Source: an uncultured Lachnospiraceae bacterium
GTDB lineage: Bacteria > Bacillota > Clostridia > Lachnospirales > Lachnospiraceae
DNA: 35,100 nt
Assembly: GCA_902779505.1 (NCBI GenBank)
Contig: CACZBZ010000014.1
Coordinates: forward strand, 1-35,100
Direction of reading: 5' to 3'
Each line of letters opens with the position of its first letter. The first letter of the stretch is position 1. Below the pieces are notes generated by a model. That model saw nothing but the letters and a program-made list of their open reading frames with translations, was not told the origin of the DNA and searched no databases. Positions 16,680 to 25,928 of this stretch are shown piece by piece. Both the position numbers and the translations under genes were made by a program.

Positions 16680-18074
16680 CTAAAAATTAAAATAGATAAA
16701 TGGACTGTATGTATTGCTGACTACAAAAATAATTGATATTGCAAGCAGGAGCCACAGCACTCCTGTATTAAGAACAGTAAAAACTTTCTTCGTCTTATCT
16801 GCACTTATCTTCTCTGAGATAAGTCTGTTAATCGGAAACATGAATATCAGTGCTATCGGTATAAGAACCGAGCAACTCATTGCAAGCACTGTGGTCTCTT
16901 CATTGTATATGCCGGCGGCTGATGAAAACATGTTCTTCAAATAATGAACGGCTTCTGTAAGATTATCAGCTCTGAATATTACCCAGCACATTGTTACGAT
17001 GAACATCGTATATATCCAGCCTATCAGTTTGGGAACTTTTATCTTATCCAGCATCTTCTTTTCAATTGCCTGGAATACGAAATAAACTATTCCCCATATG
17101 ATAAATGTCCATTCAGCTCCGTGCCAGATACCCGTAAGCAGCCACACGACAAACAGATTAAACACATGCCTCGATGCGGACACACGATTGCCTCCAAGTG
17201 GTATATAAACATAATCTCTAAACCAGTTTGTCAGTGATATATGCCATCTTTTCCAGAAATCATTTATGCTTGTTGCGCTGTATGGATATATAAAATTTTC
17301 TTCAAAATGAAATCCGAAACATCTTCCAAGTCCGATAGCCATATCCGAATAGCCGGAGAAATCATAATATATCTCCATGGTATAAGCCACTGCACCAATC
17401 CAGGCTGTTAATACCGGTATGTCGCCAACCTGTGCAGCTCCGAATACTCTTTCTGCAACTTCTCCCAAAAGATCTGCTAATATTACTTTTTTCGACAGGC
17501 CTGTCACGAATCTTCTGCAACCTTCAGCAAAGTCACTAAACGTCTCTTTTCTTTGGATAATCTCTTTTTCTATCTGATTGTATCTGACTATCGGTCCCGC
17601 AACCAATTGCGGGAACATGGATACATACAAAGCAACTATATGCAGTTTCTTCTGCGCCTGCACATTACCTCTGTATACGTCGATCACATAGCTCAGTATC
17701 TGGAATGTAAAGAAAGAAATACCTATTGGCAATTCTATCTTTCTAATTGTAATATCCGCTATTCGATTCAGGTTGGTAAGTATGAAAGTAAGATATTTAA
17801 AGTAGACAAGAAGCCCGATATTAAAGCAGATATCTATCACAAGTAAAGGCTTTTTACTTTTCTCATATTTCTCAATAAGCAATGCAAAAATATAGTTTAC
17901 TAATATACTTGCGATCAGTATAAATACAAATAATGGTTCGCCGTATCCATAAAAAAGCAAGCTCGCTATAAGCAGAACAGCATTTTTATAATTTGTATTC
18001 TGTCCACCCAACTTATACACTATCATCACAAGCGGAAGATACAGAAATAGAAATACGCCTGACGAAAAAGTCAC
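16680..18074 (-). CDS. MBOAT family O-acyltransferase (AlgI/DltB-like)
   Basis: A 464-residue polytopic membrane protein. It has the AlgI-type landmarks: FLYLPLVMIVYKLGG at the start, LPIGISFFTFQILSYVIDVYRG, FPQLVAGPIVRYNQI, YDFSGYSDMAIGLGRCFGF, and NDFWKRWHISLTNWFRDYVYIPLGGNR. The catalytic His is in the GIWHGAEWTFIIWG segment. It moves acyl groups, probably acetyl from acetyl-CoA, across the membrane for O-acetylation of the glycan. The start codon is GTG overlapping the previous stop in GTGA, with GGAG seven bases upstream. Confidence 0.93.
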   Translation of the reverse strand: MTFSSGVFLFLYLPLVMIVYKLGGQNTNYKNAVLLIASLLFYGYGEPLFVFILIASILVNYIFALLIEKYEKSKKPLLVIDICFNIGLLVYFKYLTFILTNLNRIADITIRKIELPIGISFFTFQILSYVIDVYRGNVQAQKKLHIVALYVSMFPQLVAGPIVRYNQIEKEIIQRKETFSDFAEGCRRFVTGLSKKVILADLLGEVAERVFGAAQVGDIPVLTAWIGAVAYTMEIYYDFSGYSDMAIGLGRCFGFHFEENFIYPYSATSINDFWKRWHISLTNWFRDYVYIPLGGNRVSASRHVFNLFVVWLLTGIWHGAEWTFIIWGIVYFVFQAIEKKMLDKIKVPKLIGWIYTMFIVTMCWVIFRADNLTEAVHYLKNMFSSAAGIYNEETTVLAMSCSVLIPIALIFMFPINRLISEKISADKTKKVFTVLNTGVLWLLLAISIIFVVSNTYSPFIYFNF

Positions 18075-19771
18075 TGTTTTTCTCCTTCCGACAGATAATA
18101 TATCTGTGTATAAGTATTGTCGTATATCTTCTTATCTACTTTAAGGCCTGTCATCTTTGCCACTCTTTCGGCGGTCTCTTCCTCGTTCCAGTAGATCTCG
18201 GCATAGACCACAAGGCCCTTGGATGTATCATAGTCTGATGAAGCAAGAATATCCGGTATCTCATCAAGTTTGTCATAATAGATCGGATATACCGCATCCT
18301 GCTGCCCCGCAAAGAGGCAGTCATTGATGATGACGTGATCACCCTTACATACATAGAATGCAGGAACGTCCTTGTATGTAGTTCCCATCTCTTCCAGTGC
18401 TTTGCCGTATCCGGGATAGATATAATTGGTTGTTCCGACTATTGCAAGAATTATGGCAAGACATGTTCCTGCTAAAGTTACTATGATATCTGCCTTGGCG
18501 TTTCTATTCTTGCTTTCGCTGTCTTCTACGCTTGATACATTCTTTTTAGTAAAGACATCTGACAGAATATCATATAGCGTCTTAAGAGCAATAAGTCCCA
18601 TAAAGGGATATATAAAGAAATGATATCTGTCGGTAAGGTCTATTGCTATCTCTGCGATCAGAACAAAATGACATACCACTGTTGTCGCAAGTATATATAG
18701 CAGGGCACTTCTTTTTCTTCTTTCCTTATTAGCCAGATGTATTATCATTAGGATCAGTTCTGTTATCAAAAGAACTGACAACAGTGTCGTTCCGCCTGTC
18801 CATTCTTTGGCAATATATCCGTAGAAATCAGAAAGTCTCGTGGTGATCCATTCTATATTGAAATTCTTTAGATTAACAAGAACTTCCCAGCTTACGTTGG
18901 TGTCCATGAAGTGACTCCACATGCTTGGGAATATCAAGAAGCCTACGGTTCCGCCGACAACACAGGCTATGGTGTAAATGCAGGTCTCTTTTCTTCTTTT
19001 AACTATGAACATATACAATGCGCAGAAGAAACCAAACATGCCGCAAAATACTACAAAGAAATAGTGAGATAAGATTCCGCACATAACTGTAAGTGCCAGA
19101 GGAATCAATCCCAGACCATTTAAATTCTTAAGAGATATGCGTCCTGCTTTTTTGCCGTGAACATCTTCACTATTATCATCAGCTTCCATAACCTTTTTCA
19201 CGAATCTGCATGTCAGATACACAAAGAGCAGTGTCCACATGGTAGCAAGAGTATACATTCTAAGATATACAACCATGGACATTGCCCCTGCGTTGATACC
19301 ATATATCAATACGGACGCAAGGGGAGATAAACTATCCTTATCAAAAAACAGCTTACACAAAGCGAATAGGATATTCAGCTGTATTACAAAAAGCAGAAGA
19401 TTGATGCTCAGACCATACCACTTGGAAAAGGAGCCCGGGAAGAATGAGCATACGGTATGTAAGAGGCAATAGAACATAGGCGGATGCACATCATGACTCT
19501 GGTTGTAAAAAACAGAATCATATGAGAAAGTGTCCTCCTCACTTGTCTCCACATAATCCATAAAGAAGGAACCGTCATGCCAGTTCTCCATATATCCGTC
19601 ATAATCCTGCAGAAAGGGCTTGTAATAACTGTTTGCCAGTCCATAAGACCATGGTTCGTCTACATAGTAGCCTTCTTTCCTGTCACAATTGTAGAATGCC
19701 AGGATGAACATCACTACTGTCATGATTGCCATTATGAGATTAATTATCTTTTTCCTGCTGTTATCCTTCAC
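18071..19771 (-). CDS. GT39/PMT_2-like GT-C glycosyltransferase
   Basis: A 566-residue polytopic protein with a first helix at about residues 8-27 followed by the acidic loop EGYYVDEPWSYGLAN, which supplies the catalytic Asp/Glu expected in GT-C enzymes. SHDVHPPMFYCLLHTVCSFF is the D-x-HPP-x-x-Y motif of the PMT_2/ArnT group. A hydrophilic outer domain follows the last helix (about residue 460 on). These enzymes use lipid-phosphate sugars on the outer face of the membrane, probably here the product of the ArnC-like GT2. It overlaps both neighbours by four bases through GTGA junctions. Confidence 0.8.
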   Translation of the reverse strand: MKDNSRKKIINLIMAIMTVVMFILAFYNCDRKEGYYVDEPWSYGLANSYYKPFLQDYDGYMENWHDGSFFMDYVETSEEDTFSYDSVFYNQSHDVHPPMFYCLLHTVCSFFPGSFSKWYGLSINLLLFVIQLNILFALCKLFFDKDSLSPLASVLIYGINAGAMSMVVYLRMYTLATMWTLLFVYLTCRFVKKVMEADDNSEDVHGKKAGRISLKNLNGLGLIPLALTVMCGILSHYFFVVFCGMFGFFCALYMFIVKRRKETCIYTIACVVGGTVGFLIFPSMWSHFMDTNVSWEVLVNLKNFNIEWITTRLSDFYGYIAKEWTGGTTLLSVLLITELILMIIHLANKERRKRSALLYILATTVVCHFVLIAEIAIDLTDRYHFFIYPFMGLIALKTLYDILSDVFTKKNVSSVEDSESKNRNAKADIIVTLAGTCLAIILAIVGTTNYIYPGYGKALEEMGTTYKDVPAFYVCKGDHVIINDCLFAGQQDAVYPIYYDKLDEIPDILASSDYDTSKGLVVYAEIYWNEEETAERVAKMTGLKVDKKIYDNTYTQIYYLSEGEKQ

Positions 19772-21585
19772 TTATTGATCTGCTCCTGTAGATAGATTGT
19801 ATATTCGCTGTTATCAACTATGGCCTTATAGGCATTATCCCTAATAAAGTCATCAATGATATTCTGTTTTTCCATTTTTATGTCGGAATAGTCTTCCGTC
19901 TTGCGGCATATGATGATCACTTTAGCTGATTCATCGCTGTCTACAACACGCGACAGTTCACCTTTAAGCTGTTTTGCCGAATAAGAATCCAATGATGGCC
20001 ATGTCGTATTAATAGCCGACGGTATTCTGAATATATAGCTTAATCCGGGGCAATCTCCCCAGAAGATAGCAGAATCTGCGGATGCTCCGGTCACAGCAAC
20101 AGATGCTTCTTCAATAGCCTCTGCGTTTTCTCTGTTGGTATACATTCCTCTGAGGCTGTCCACACCCTCAACCTGCGTATCTCTTGCCTCTCCTCTCATT
20201 CCATCTCTGAATACAAAATTCAAATGGAACAAAGATGACTGAACAAATATCATAAGAGACAGCACAAGCACCATACTCATCCATGGGAAGTTACATCCAT
20301 GAAACATTCCTTCAAGTCTCAATCTGTGCGCACCTCTGTACATCCAGCCACCGACCACATATACAGTGAAGGGTATGACCATAAAAAGGTTATTTAGATT
20401 CTGGTATGTTGTGTTATTACTTCCAAGAGGTGTGATAATGATCATCACAAGCGAGATCCAGGCATATGCATATACAAGACGGTTATATTCTTTTGCTTTT
20501 ATCAGTACCACTATTATTGAGGCGATTGATATAAAGAGCGCTATCATCCCCCACTCGTACATAGCGGTGTAGTCTTCATAGTAGCGAAGAGAGAACATGC
20601 CTCTGCCCCAGAAGAAGCGGATAAGCAAAGCCATTACTCCCACATATATAATCTTCTTCAACCACTTCAGCTTATTCTGAAACACCGCAAACATTGCGGT
20701 TCCAACGCCAACCACAAGAACTATAAGAGTGATCCACCTTGCACTTCTCCAGTATGCTTCCAGTATTCCCGTAAACATCTTAAGAGGTGTATACGTGTCA
20801 TCCGCATTGGTTACACCGTTCAGACCCGCAAGCATATCGCTTATGCCCTTGAAACCGTGATTAATGATTATGGCACTAAAAGGTATTGCTGCTCCCACTA
20901 TATAACCTGCAATACAGTAAAAAGTTCTCTGCATGCATTTTTTCAATGGTCTGTCAGCAGACCTTTCTTCACCTGTGGCCTTGACTTTCTCATATTTATG
21001 ACTATAGAAAGTAACAAACCAAACGGCCAGAATAAGTGCACATTCCGTTATGTTCGGAATCCTGATAAAGAGATTAAGCCCCAGTACCAGACCGGCAACC
21101 GGTAAAAGTCTGTCATCATTCTTTTTCAGTGCCTTATATATCAGAATCGCAGCCACTGTAAAGAAAAGATATGTAAGATAATTGTAAAAAATACCTGTAG
21201 GGATCCAGCAGAATGATATGGCAACAAATTCACCCATAAACAATACCGGAGCCGTAAAATCTTTTCTCAGTGAATAATAGGCAGTCAGAGCAATTGCACT
21301 CATCACAAGACCGCCATATATATTCATGCCAAGAAGTATATCTCCTCCCGGGAGCCTTACAAACACAGAACCTATGGCATTGGACAGATATGTGGACATG
21401 ATCCACATCGGCTGTATTCCATGTGGGAACATATAATTGCCCAGACTGTAAGTCGTATCCGATACGTCTACACCCTGGGTTATCTTAACAAGAGGCCACA
21501 GCAAAAGAACCAATGGGAATAATACATTCTCTATTGGCATGCTGAGCCTCCTGTACAGTTTTTCAAGCTTTCTTAATGTCTTCAC
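19768..21585 (-). CDS. Large multi-spanning membrane protein, GT-C-like
   Basis: A 605-residue membrane protein with about eleven hydrophobic segments. After the first helix comes VDVSDTTYSLGNYMFPHG, an acidic first outer loop; a soluble C-terminal domain starts near residue 460 and contains AVTGASADSAIFWGDCPGLSYIFR. I do not recognise a named family beyond a GT-C-like architecture. Its place between gtrA and the PMT_2-like gene suggests a role in sugar transfer outside the cell. Two starts are possible: GTG at 21585 in a GTGA overlap with gtrA (AAGGA nine bases upstream, giving a basic tail), or ATG at 21540 with a very strong AGGAGG at 21547-21552. Confidence 0.75.
   Translation of the reverse strand: MKTLRKLEKLYRRLSMPIENVLFPLVLLLWPLVKITQGVDVSDTTYSLGNYMFPHGIQPMWIMSTYLSNAIGSVFVRLPGGDILLGMNIYGGLVMSAIALTAYYSLRKDFTAPVLFMGEFVAISFCWIPTGIFYNYLTYLFFTVAAILIYKALKKNDDRLLPVAGLVLGLNLFIRIPNITECALILAVWFVTFYSHKYEKVKATGEERSADRPLKKCMQRTFYCIAGYIVGAAIPFSAIIINHGFKGISDMLAGLNGVTNADDTYTPLKMFTGILEAYWRSARWITLIVLVVGVGTAMFAVFQNKLKWLKKIIYVGVMALLIRFFWGRGMFSLRYYEDYTAMYEWGMIALFISIASIIVVLIKAKEYNRLVYAYAWISLVMIIITPLGSNNTTYQNLNNLFMVIPFTVYVVGGWMYRGAHRLRLEGMFHGCNFPWMSMVLVLSLMIFVQSSLFHLNFVFRDGMRGEARDTQVEGVDSLRGMYTNRENAEAIEEASVAVTGASADSAIFWGDCPGLSYIFRIPSAINTTWPSLDSYSAKQLKGELSRVVDSDESAKVIIICRKTEDYSDIKMEKQNIIDDFIRDNAYKAIVDNSEYTIYLQEQINK
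21547..21552 (-). promoter_or_regulatory. Strong internal AGGAGG ribosome site
   Basis: A full AGGAGG lies six bases before an in-frame ATG at 21540, 15 codons into the frame that begins at the GTG at 21585. Either the protein really starts at 21540 or two forms are made. Confidence 0.5.
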
Positions 21586-22022
21586 TTGGTTTTATCCTTA
21601 GGCTTTTTGAATATCCAGAGTTTACTGAGTATATAATTAGTCACGATTACTACGAACTGGCCTATAAGCTTAGCAGCAAGTTCCAACACTTCCGTTTGCC
21701 AGCCCATCTTACTGCAGAGCAGCCATATGATGCCATCCTCAAGCAGAAGCGTAAAGAGTCTGGCAGCCACAAATTCCACGAATTCCTTGAAGAATCCTTT
21801 TGCACTGCCTGTCTTGCTTCTGAATACAAAAAGCTTATTGGTGAAGAATGTGAAGATAACACATATGATCCAGTCTATGTTATTGGAAGTTACTTCACCC
21901 CATCCGAACTTGGATGTAAAGAGCCAGAAGAGCACCATACTGAGCAGGAACGCCATTCCTCCCCAGAAGAGGTAGCTTATCATCTCCCTATGCTTTTTAT
22001 AGAGTTCAATCAATTTTTTCAT
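21582..22022 (-). CDS. gtrA: GtrA family polyprenyl-phosphate-sugar flippase-like protein
   Basis: A 146-residue protein with four membrane helices (about residues 15-35, 45-65, 80-100 and 115-135), the GtrA layout. YLFWGGMAFLLSMVLFWLF and FFTNKLFVFRSK (the NK-x-x-VF block) fit the family. GtrA proteins are thought to flip undecaprenyl-phosphate-linked monosaccharides for glycan decoration. Here the matching GtrB/ArnC-like enzyme is in the neighbouring operon and the GT-C candidates follow directly. Its ATG shares one base with the stop codon of the preceding acyltransferase (TAATG). Confidence 0.88.
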   Translation of the reverse strand: MKKLIELYKKHREMISYLFWGGMAFLLSMVLFWLFTSKFGWGEVTSNNIDWIICVIFTFFTNKLFVFRSKTGSAKGFFKEFVEFVAARLFTLLLEDGIIWLLCSKMGWQTEVLELAAKLIGQFVVIVTNYILSKLWIFKKPKDKTK

Positions 22023-23082
22023 TAGTTTCTACTCTCTTTTTTATTCTTTATAAAACAGTTAAAAATACCTGTTCTGATTGCATCTATCAATGCACCCACC
22101 GCAAATACAATCACAATGCATAAGAGCATATGGATAAAACCAAAGCCTTTTCCTTGTATGTTATCTATTCCAAGCCATTTATACCAGCTATGTCTTACAC
22201 TGAGATTCTCATGCAGCAGATATATTCCGAATGTATATGACCCAAGAAGACATATAATACTTCCTTTTTCTCTCTCTTTTTCTTTTTCGGAAAGGTACAT
22301 GAATCCCGCGAATAAACAGACTGATGCAGCAAACACCAGGATATGATTATAGCTGTATATCATATCCATGAAATATTCCAGTTTGCCGGTCTCTCTGCAA
22401 AATATACTATAGCCAAGCCTGCGTAAAGCCCGAATGCCTGCTTAACATTCTTGATCTTCTCAAATCCGTATATCTTAATATATGCAGCTACGATATAGAG
22501 GCATATGAACCATGCAAGATCACATCCGTATCTGTCCCATGATATCAGGTAAGGGTTGACTGACTTGAATCCGCTGAAGAGAACAAGTAAAGCGATGATT
22601 ACGCCCTTTAACTGTTCTTTGTTCAATTTCTTTATACCCATGCTTAATACAGGCGACAGCAAGTAGAGTATTATGTAAGATGTTGCGAACCAGTAATGTT
22701 CCTGCTCTATAGGCAGTGCCATTGTCAATATCTCACCAAATTCAAATGATGTGATATCGATTACGCCAAAGGCTCCAAGTACGACCGGTACAAGCCATGA
22801 ATAGAACAGCACCTCGCACACCAGCCTGACACCCCTGCCCAGATAGGCTTTTACACTGAATTCTTCATTCCATTTATCTACAAGGAAATAGCCGCTTATG
22901 AGTACATAAGCATTGGGAGCCACCAGACAAAAGGCATAGAACAACCACCAAAGGTGATTGCTCAGGCTGCTGTCCGTCGACAGCTTAGGCAGAGCCATCC
23001 CCTTCGTCATGTAGTGCATGGCAATTATCATGCACATAGCCACTATTCTTAATGCCTCAAAACTCTGCTTTCTAGATTTCAT
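22022..23082 (-). pseudogene. Acyltransferase-3 family membrane protein, frameshifted
   Basis: The first frame (23082-22360) encodes RKQSFEALRIVAMCMIIAMH, the start of an acyltransferase-3 (OafA/WecH-like) protein whose His near residue 22 is expected at the active site, and seven or so membrane helices. It ends abruptly after NWNISWI. The second frame (22369-22022) continues with SYNHILVFAASVCLFAGF and the usual last helices, including FGIYLLHENL. The whole is 1061 bases; adding one base near 22370-22375 restores a single frame of about 353 codons. It could be a true mutation, a programmed shift or a sequencing error. If intact it would acetylate or succinylate a sugar using a CoA donor. It follows the ABC gene directly (TAAATG). 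Confidence 0.85.
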
Positions 23083-24834
23083 TTATCTCTCTCGATTAAT
23101 CTTACCGTTTTCTACTCGGTAGACCATATTACATTTCTCAATAGTTTGCAAGCGGTGAGCGATGATTACAAGTGTCTTCTTGCCCGCTAGGATGTTGATG
23201 GAGTCCATGATGGCGGCTTCTGTCTCGTTATCAAGGGCAGATGTTGCTTCATCAAGGACAAGGAGTTCGGGATCTTCGAAGAGGGCTCTTGCGATTCCTA
23301 TTCTCTGTCGCTGACCTCCTGATAGTCTGATTCCTCTCTCTCCTATGCTGGTATCCAGTCCTTCGGGAAGACCTCTTACAAATTCATCCAGCTGGGCTTC
23401 CTTAAGCACTGCCCATACTCTTTCATCATCTATATCTTCGTCCGCATATCCGAATGCCACATTTTTACGGATAGTGGAATCCAGCATGAAGATGGTCTGT
23501 GGGATGTATCCGATATTCTTAAGCCATCCCTTATAATTGCTGTTCACATTGACTCTGTCTGCAAGTATGGATCCGCTCTGCAGGTCAAGCAGGCCAAGGA
23601 GTATATCAATTATTGTTGTCTTACCGGCTCCTGATGTTCCTACTACTCCCACTGCTTCTCCAATAGGAATGGTCATATTGGCATTATCGAAGATAAGTAC
23701 ATCTGTATTTGGATATTTATAAGTTATATTTTCAAGACGTATTTCCTTAGTAAGAGGAAGCTTGGTTACTTCCACAGGCTTAGCATAAGACGACACGTCA
23801 TAGATCATATCCTTGTCGTTGATATCCTCTTTGAGATTGTCGCTTACATTCCACAGGAACGGCTCAAGATAACTGATTGATGTTGTGTAATTATTGATCC
23901 TGTTGGCAGAAGGGAGAAGTCTCATTGCTGCCAGACCGAATACCGCTATCTGCGGAAGAAGCTCGTCCACTGAAGCTCCATGTGCAACAACAACCATCAT
24001 GTAGGCCACAAGACCCGCTATACACACTGTCTCAATAAGAAGTCTGGGTGTGGAATTGAATATGTTGTATTTCTGTACCGCATTTACATATCCTGCTCCG
24101 CATTTGGCATATTCGGTGATAAAATAATTCTCTTTATTCGCAACCTTTATCTCTTTTATTCCGGCCACTGCTTCATTGATCCACTTAAAGAGACCCGAGT
24201 AGTAGTCCTGATTGTCCTGACCTGCCTTGTACATGATAGGTCTCAAGACTTTCTTGATAATGATCAGCATCACCAGGAGAAGTGCTGTTATTGACAATAT
24301 CATCTTGGCATCAACCATAAGAAGTACGGCTGCAAGACAGATGAATACCACTATCTCACTGGTGAACTGCAATATGGTAAGTATAAGTGCATACATATTG
24401 TTCACATCTGAGGTGATATTTCTCTGTATGACAGCAGTGTCAGCATTCAGATAGTATTCATACTTTCTCTCCATGAAGTTGATCATGAGCTTTCTGGATG
24501 TGGCAAACTGGTTGGTATATACGAATCGAAGCTGTACTACATTCTGCAAAAAAAGGAAGAGATTCTTAAGCACAAATGCTACGATGAGGGCTGCCATTAA
24601 TATCATTGTCAACTGCATTGAGCTGCTAAGATGCAATCTATCATAGACCATTGCCGCATATTTGTTTTCCATCAGTTTGACAGGATCTATCACTGCCTGC
24701 ATAACGGGTATTACAACAGATATACTTAAGGACTCAAGTATACCTCCTATCAACATGAGAAAAATGATAAGAACCATTCTTCTTTTCTGCTTACCATCAA
24801 GCAGTACATTCAGTCTTTTTAATATCTTTATCAT
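23083..24834 (-). CDS. PglK-like ABC flippase for lipid-linked oligosaccharide
   Basis: A 583-residue half-transporter with an N-terminal six-helix membrane domain (residues about 20-330) and a C-terminal ATPase. The ATPase has Walker A GTSGAGKTT, Q-loop YIPQTIF, signature LSGGQRQR, Walker B LLVLDEATSALD and the H-loop AHR. Size and layout match PglK, which moves undecaprenyl-diphosphate-linked oligosaccharide across the membrane, and its surroundings of sugar genes agree. An unrelated exporter role cannot be excluded. It would be the export step of this locus, as no Wzx-type flippase is seen. A GGT-rich weak ribosome site lies about 12 bases upstream. Confidence 0.87.
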   Translation of the reverse strand: MIKILKRLNVLLDGKQKRRMVLIIFLMLIGGILESLSISVVIPVMQAVIDPVKLMENKYAAMVYDRLHLSSSMQLTMILMAALIVAFVLKNLFLFLQNVVQLRFVYTNQFATSRKLMINFMERKYEYYLNADTAVIQRNITSDVNNMYALILTILQFTSEIVVFICLAAVLLMVDAKMILSITALLLVMLIIIKKVLRPIMYKAGQDNQDYYSGLFKWINEAVAGIKEIKVANKENYFITEYAKCGAGYVNAVQKYNIFNSTPRLLIETVCIAGLVAYMMVVVAHGASVDELLPQIAVFGLAAMRLLPSANRINNYTTSISYLEPFLWNVSDNLKEDINDKDMIYDVSSYAKPVEVTKLPLTKEIRLENITYKYPNTDVLIFDNANMTIPIGEAVGVVGTSGAGKTTIIDILLGLLDLQSGSILADRVNVNSNYKGWLKNIGYIPQTIFMLDSTIRKNVAFGYADEDIDDERVWAVLKEAQLDEFVRGLPEGLDTSIGERGIRLSGGQRQRIGIARALFEDPELLVLDEATSALDNETEAAIMDSINILAGKKTLVIIAHRLQTIEKCNMVYRVENGKINRER

Positions 24835-24860
24835 CTAAAAGTATTACCTTTCATCCGGGA

Positions 24861-25928
24861 TCAGATCATCTCTATGGTTCTGTGGATCGCCGGGTCTTCG
24901 TATTTATCCATAAAATCATTGCCAAGGAAGATCACCTTGTCGGCAAATTCTATTCCATCGGGTACAGTAAGTATTGTTACAGCAAGATCCACATGGAATT
25001 CCGGAATGATATTCATGATCTCCATCGGAAATCTTTCTTTTACGATAATGCAGTCCGGCAATTCCTCCGTATAATCCACAATATCTCGGGGATGCTGCTT
25101 GATAAACACAGTGGCATCCTTGCCATATTCATCCACTATATCTCTCATGATCTTCTTGCGAGTCTCGTGATCACATACGGGATCCGAGAGTATCATTACT
25201 TTCTTTTTATACGAAGGGGCAGACTTGAAATATTCAAGTGTATTCCAATTTTCATCAAGGAATATATCAGTCAGATAATGAAGATCCTCCTGCTTAACAG
25301 CCTTCGTAAGTTCCTTCCTCGGGACCTCAATAAAATTGGGCATTGTGTACTTGATCCGGGACAGATCATTGACTTCAAAATCTATACAGTATTTTGAATA
25401 TCCGTTTTCGATAAATATCAGATTGTGAGCCGCCATAAAGGCTTTGAGTCCAAAGAAACCTCTGTTGCCGTACCTGGCATCATCCGTATATACAACCGTA
25501 TCAAGACCGTCTTCAACCGCATGATAATATATCTTTTTATAATTCAAGTAATAACCTATTGGATCGCTGTCGTTGAATACATATATATCCTTGTATTCCC
25601 TGAAGTCTATAGGAACATAGGCTTCCTGGGCTTTTCCGAGAGCCTTGGTATACTTAATTCTTTGGAATAGGTTAAGTATGATGTTACCCCTGTCTTTGTG
25701 GTATTTCATGATCTCAGGAAATGTAACATCCTCTTTCTCATCAAAGCTGATCACTTCTTCAAAGAGACCCGACTTTTCAGCCCTCTTGGCAAAATCACCA
25801 AAATCATTGGACATGCTGCTGAGCATCAGACTTGCTCTGCCCCTCTCCTCAGACTTAAGGTTCAGTTCTTTGACTACAGATATATATGCATGATAAAAAG
25901 TGTGACACACGTATATTCTATCTTTCAT
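24861..25928 (-). CDS. GT52/sialyltransferase-like glycosyltransferase, candidate nonulosonate transferase
   Basis: A 355-residue protein beginning IYVCHTFYHAYISVVKEL, like the VCHTPYH start of GT52 (lipooligosaccharide sialyltransferase-like) and related polysialyltransferase-type enzymes. Further landmarks are YYHAVEDGLDT (the EDG acceptor-base region), VFIKQHPRD near residue 275 (His-Pro CMP-binding motif) and ERFPMEIM. It overlaps the end of pseG by 11 bases, so it is made with the CMP-Pse enzymes, and the natural inference is that it attaches the CMP-activated nonulosonate to the growing glycan. No experimental family member is recalled with this exact sequence. Confidence 0.7.
   Translation of the reverse strand: MKDRIYVCHTFYHAYISVVKELNLKSEERGRASLMLSSMSNDFGDFAKRAEKSGLFEEVISFDEKEDVTFPEIMKYHKDRGNIILNLFQRIKYTKALGKAQEAYVPIDFREYKDIYVFNDSDPIGYYLNYKKIYYHAVEDGLDTVVYTDDARYGNRGFFGLKAFMAAHNLIFIENGYSKYCIDFEVNDLSRIKYTMPNFIEVPRKELTKAVKQEDLHYLTDIFLDENWNTLEYFKSAPSYKKKVMILSDPVCDHETRKKIMRDIVDEYGKDATVFIKQHPRDIVDYTEELPDCIIVKERFPMEIMNIIPEFHVDLAVTILTVPDGIEFADKVIFLGNDFMDKYEDPAIHRTIEMI

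Noticed and set aside
22365-22380. Phase-variable slippage site in the acyltransferase gene.
   Set aside because: The T-run is only three bases, too short for typical slipped-strand switching.
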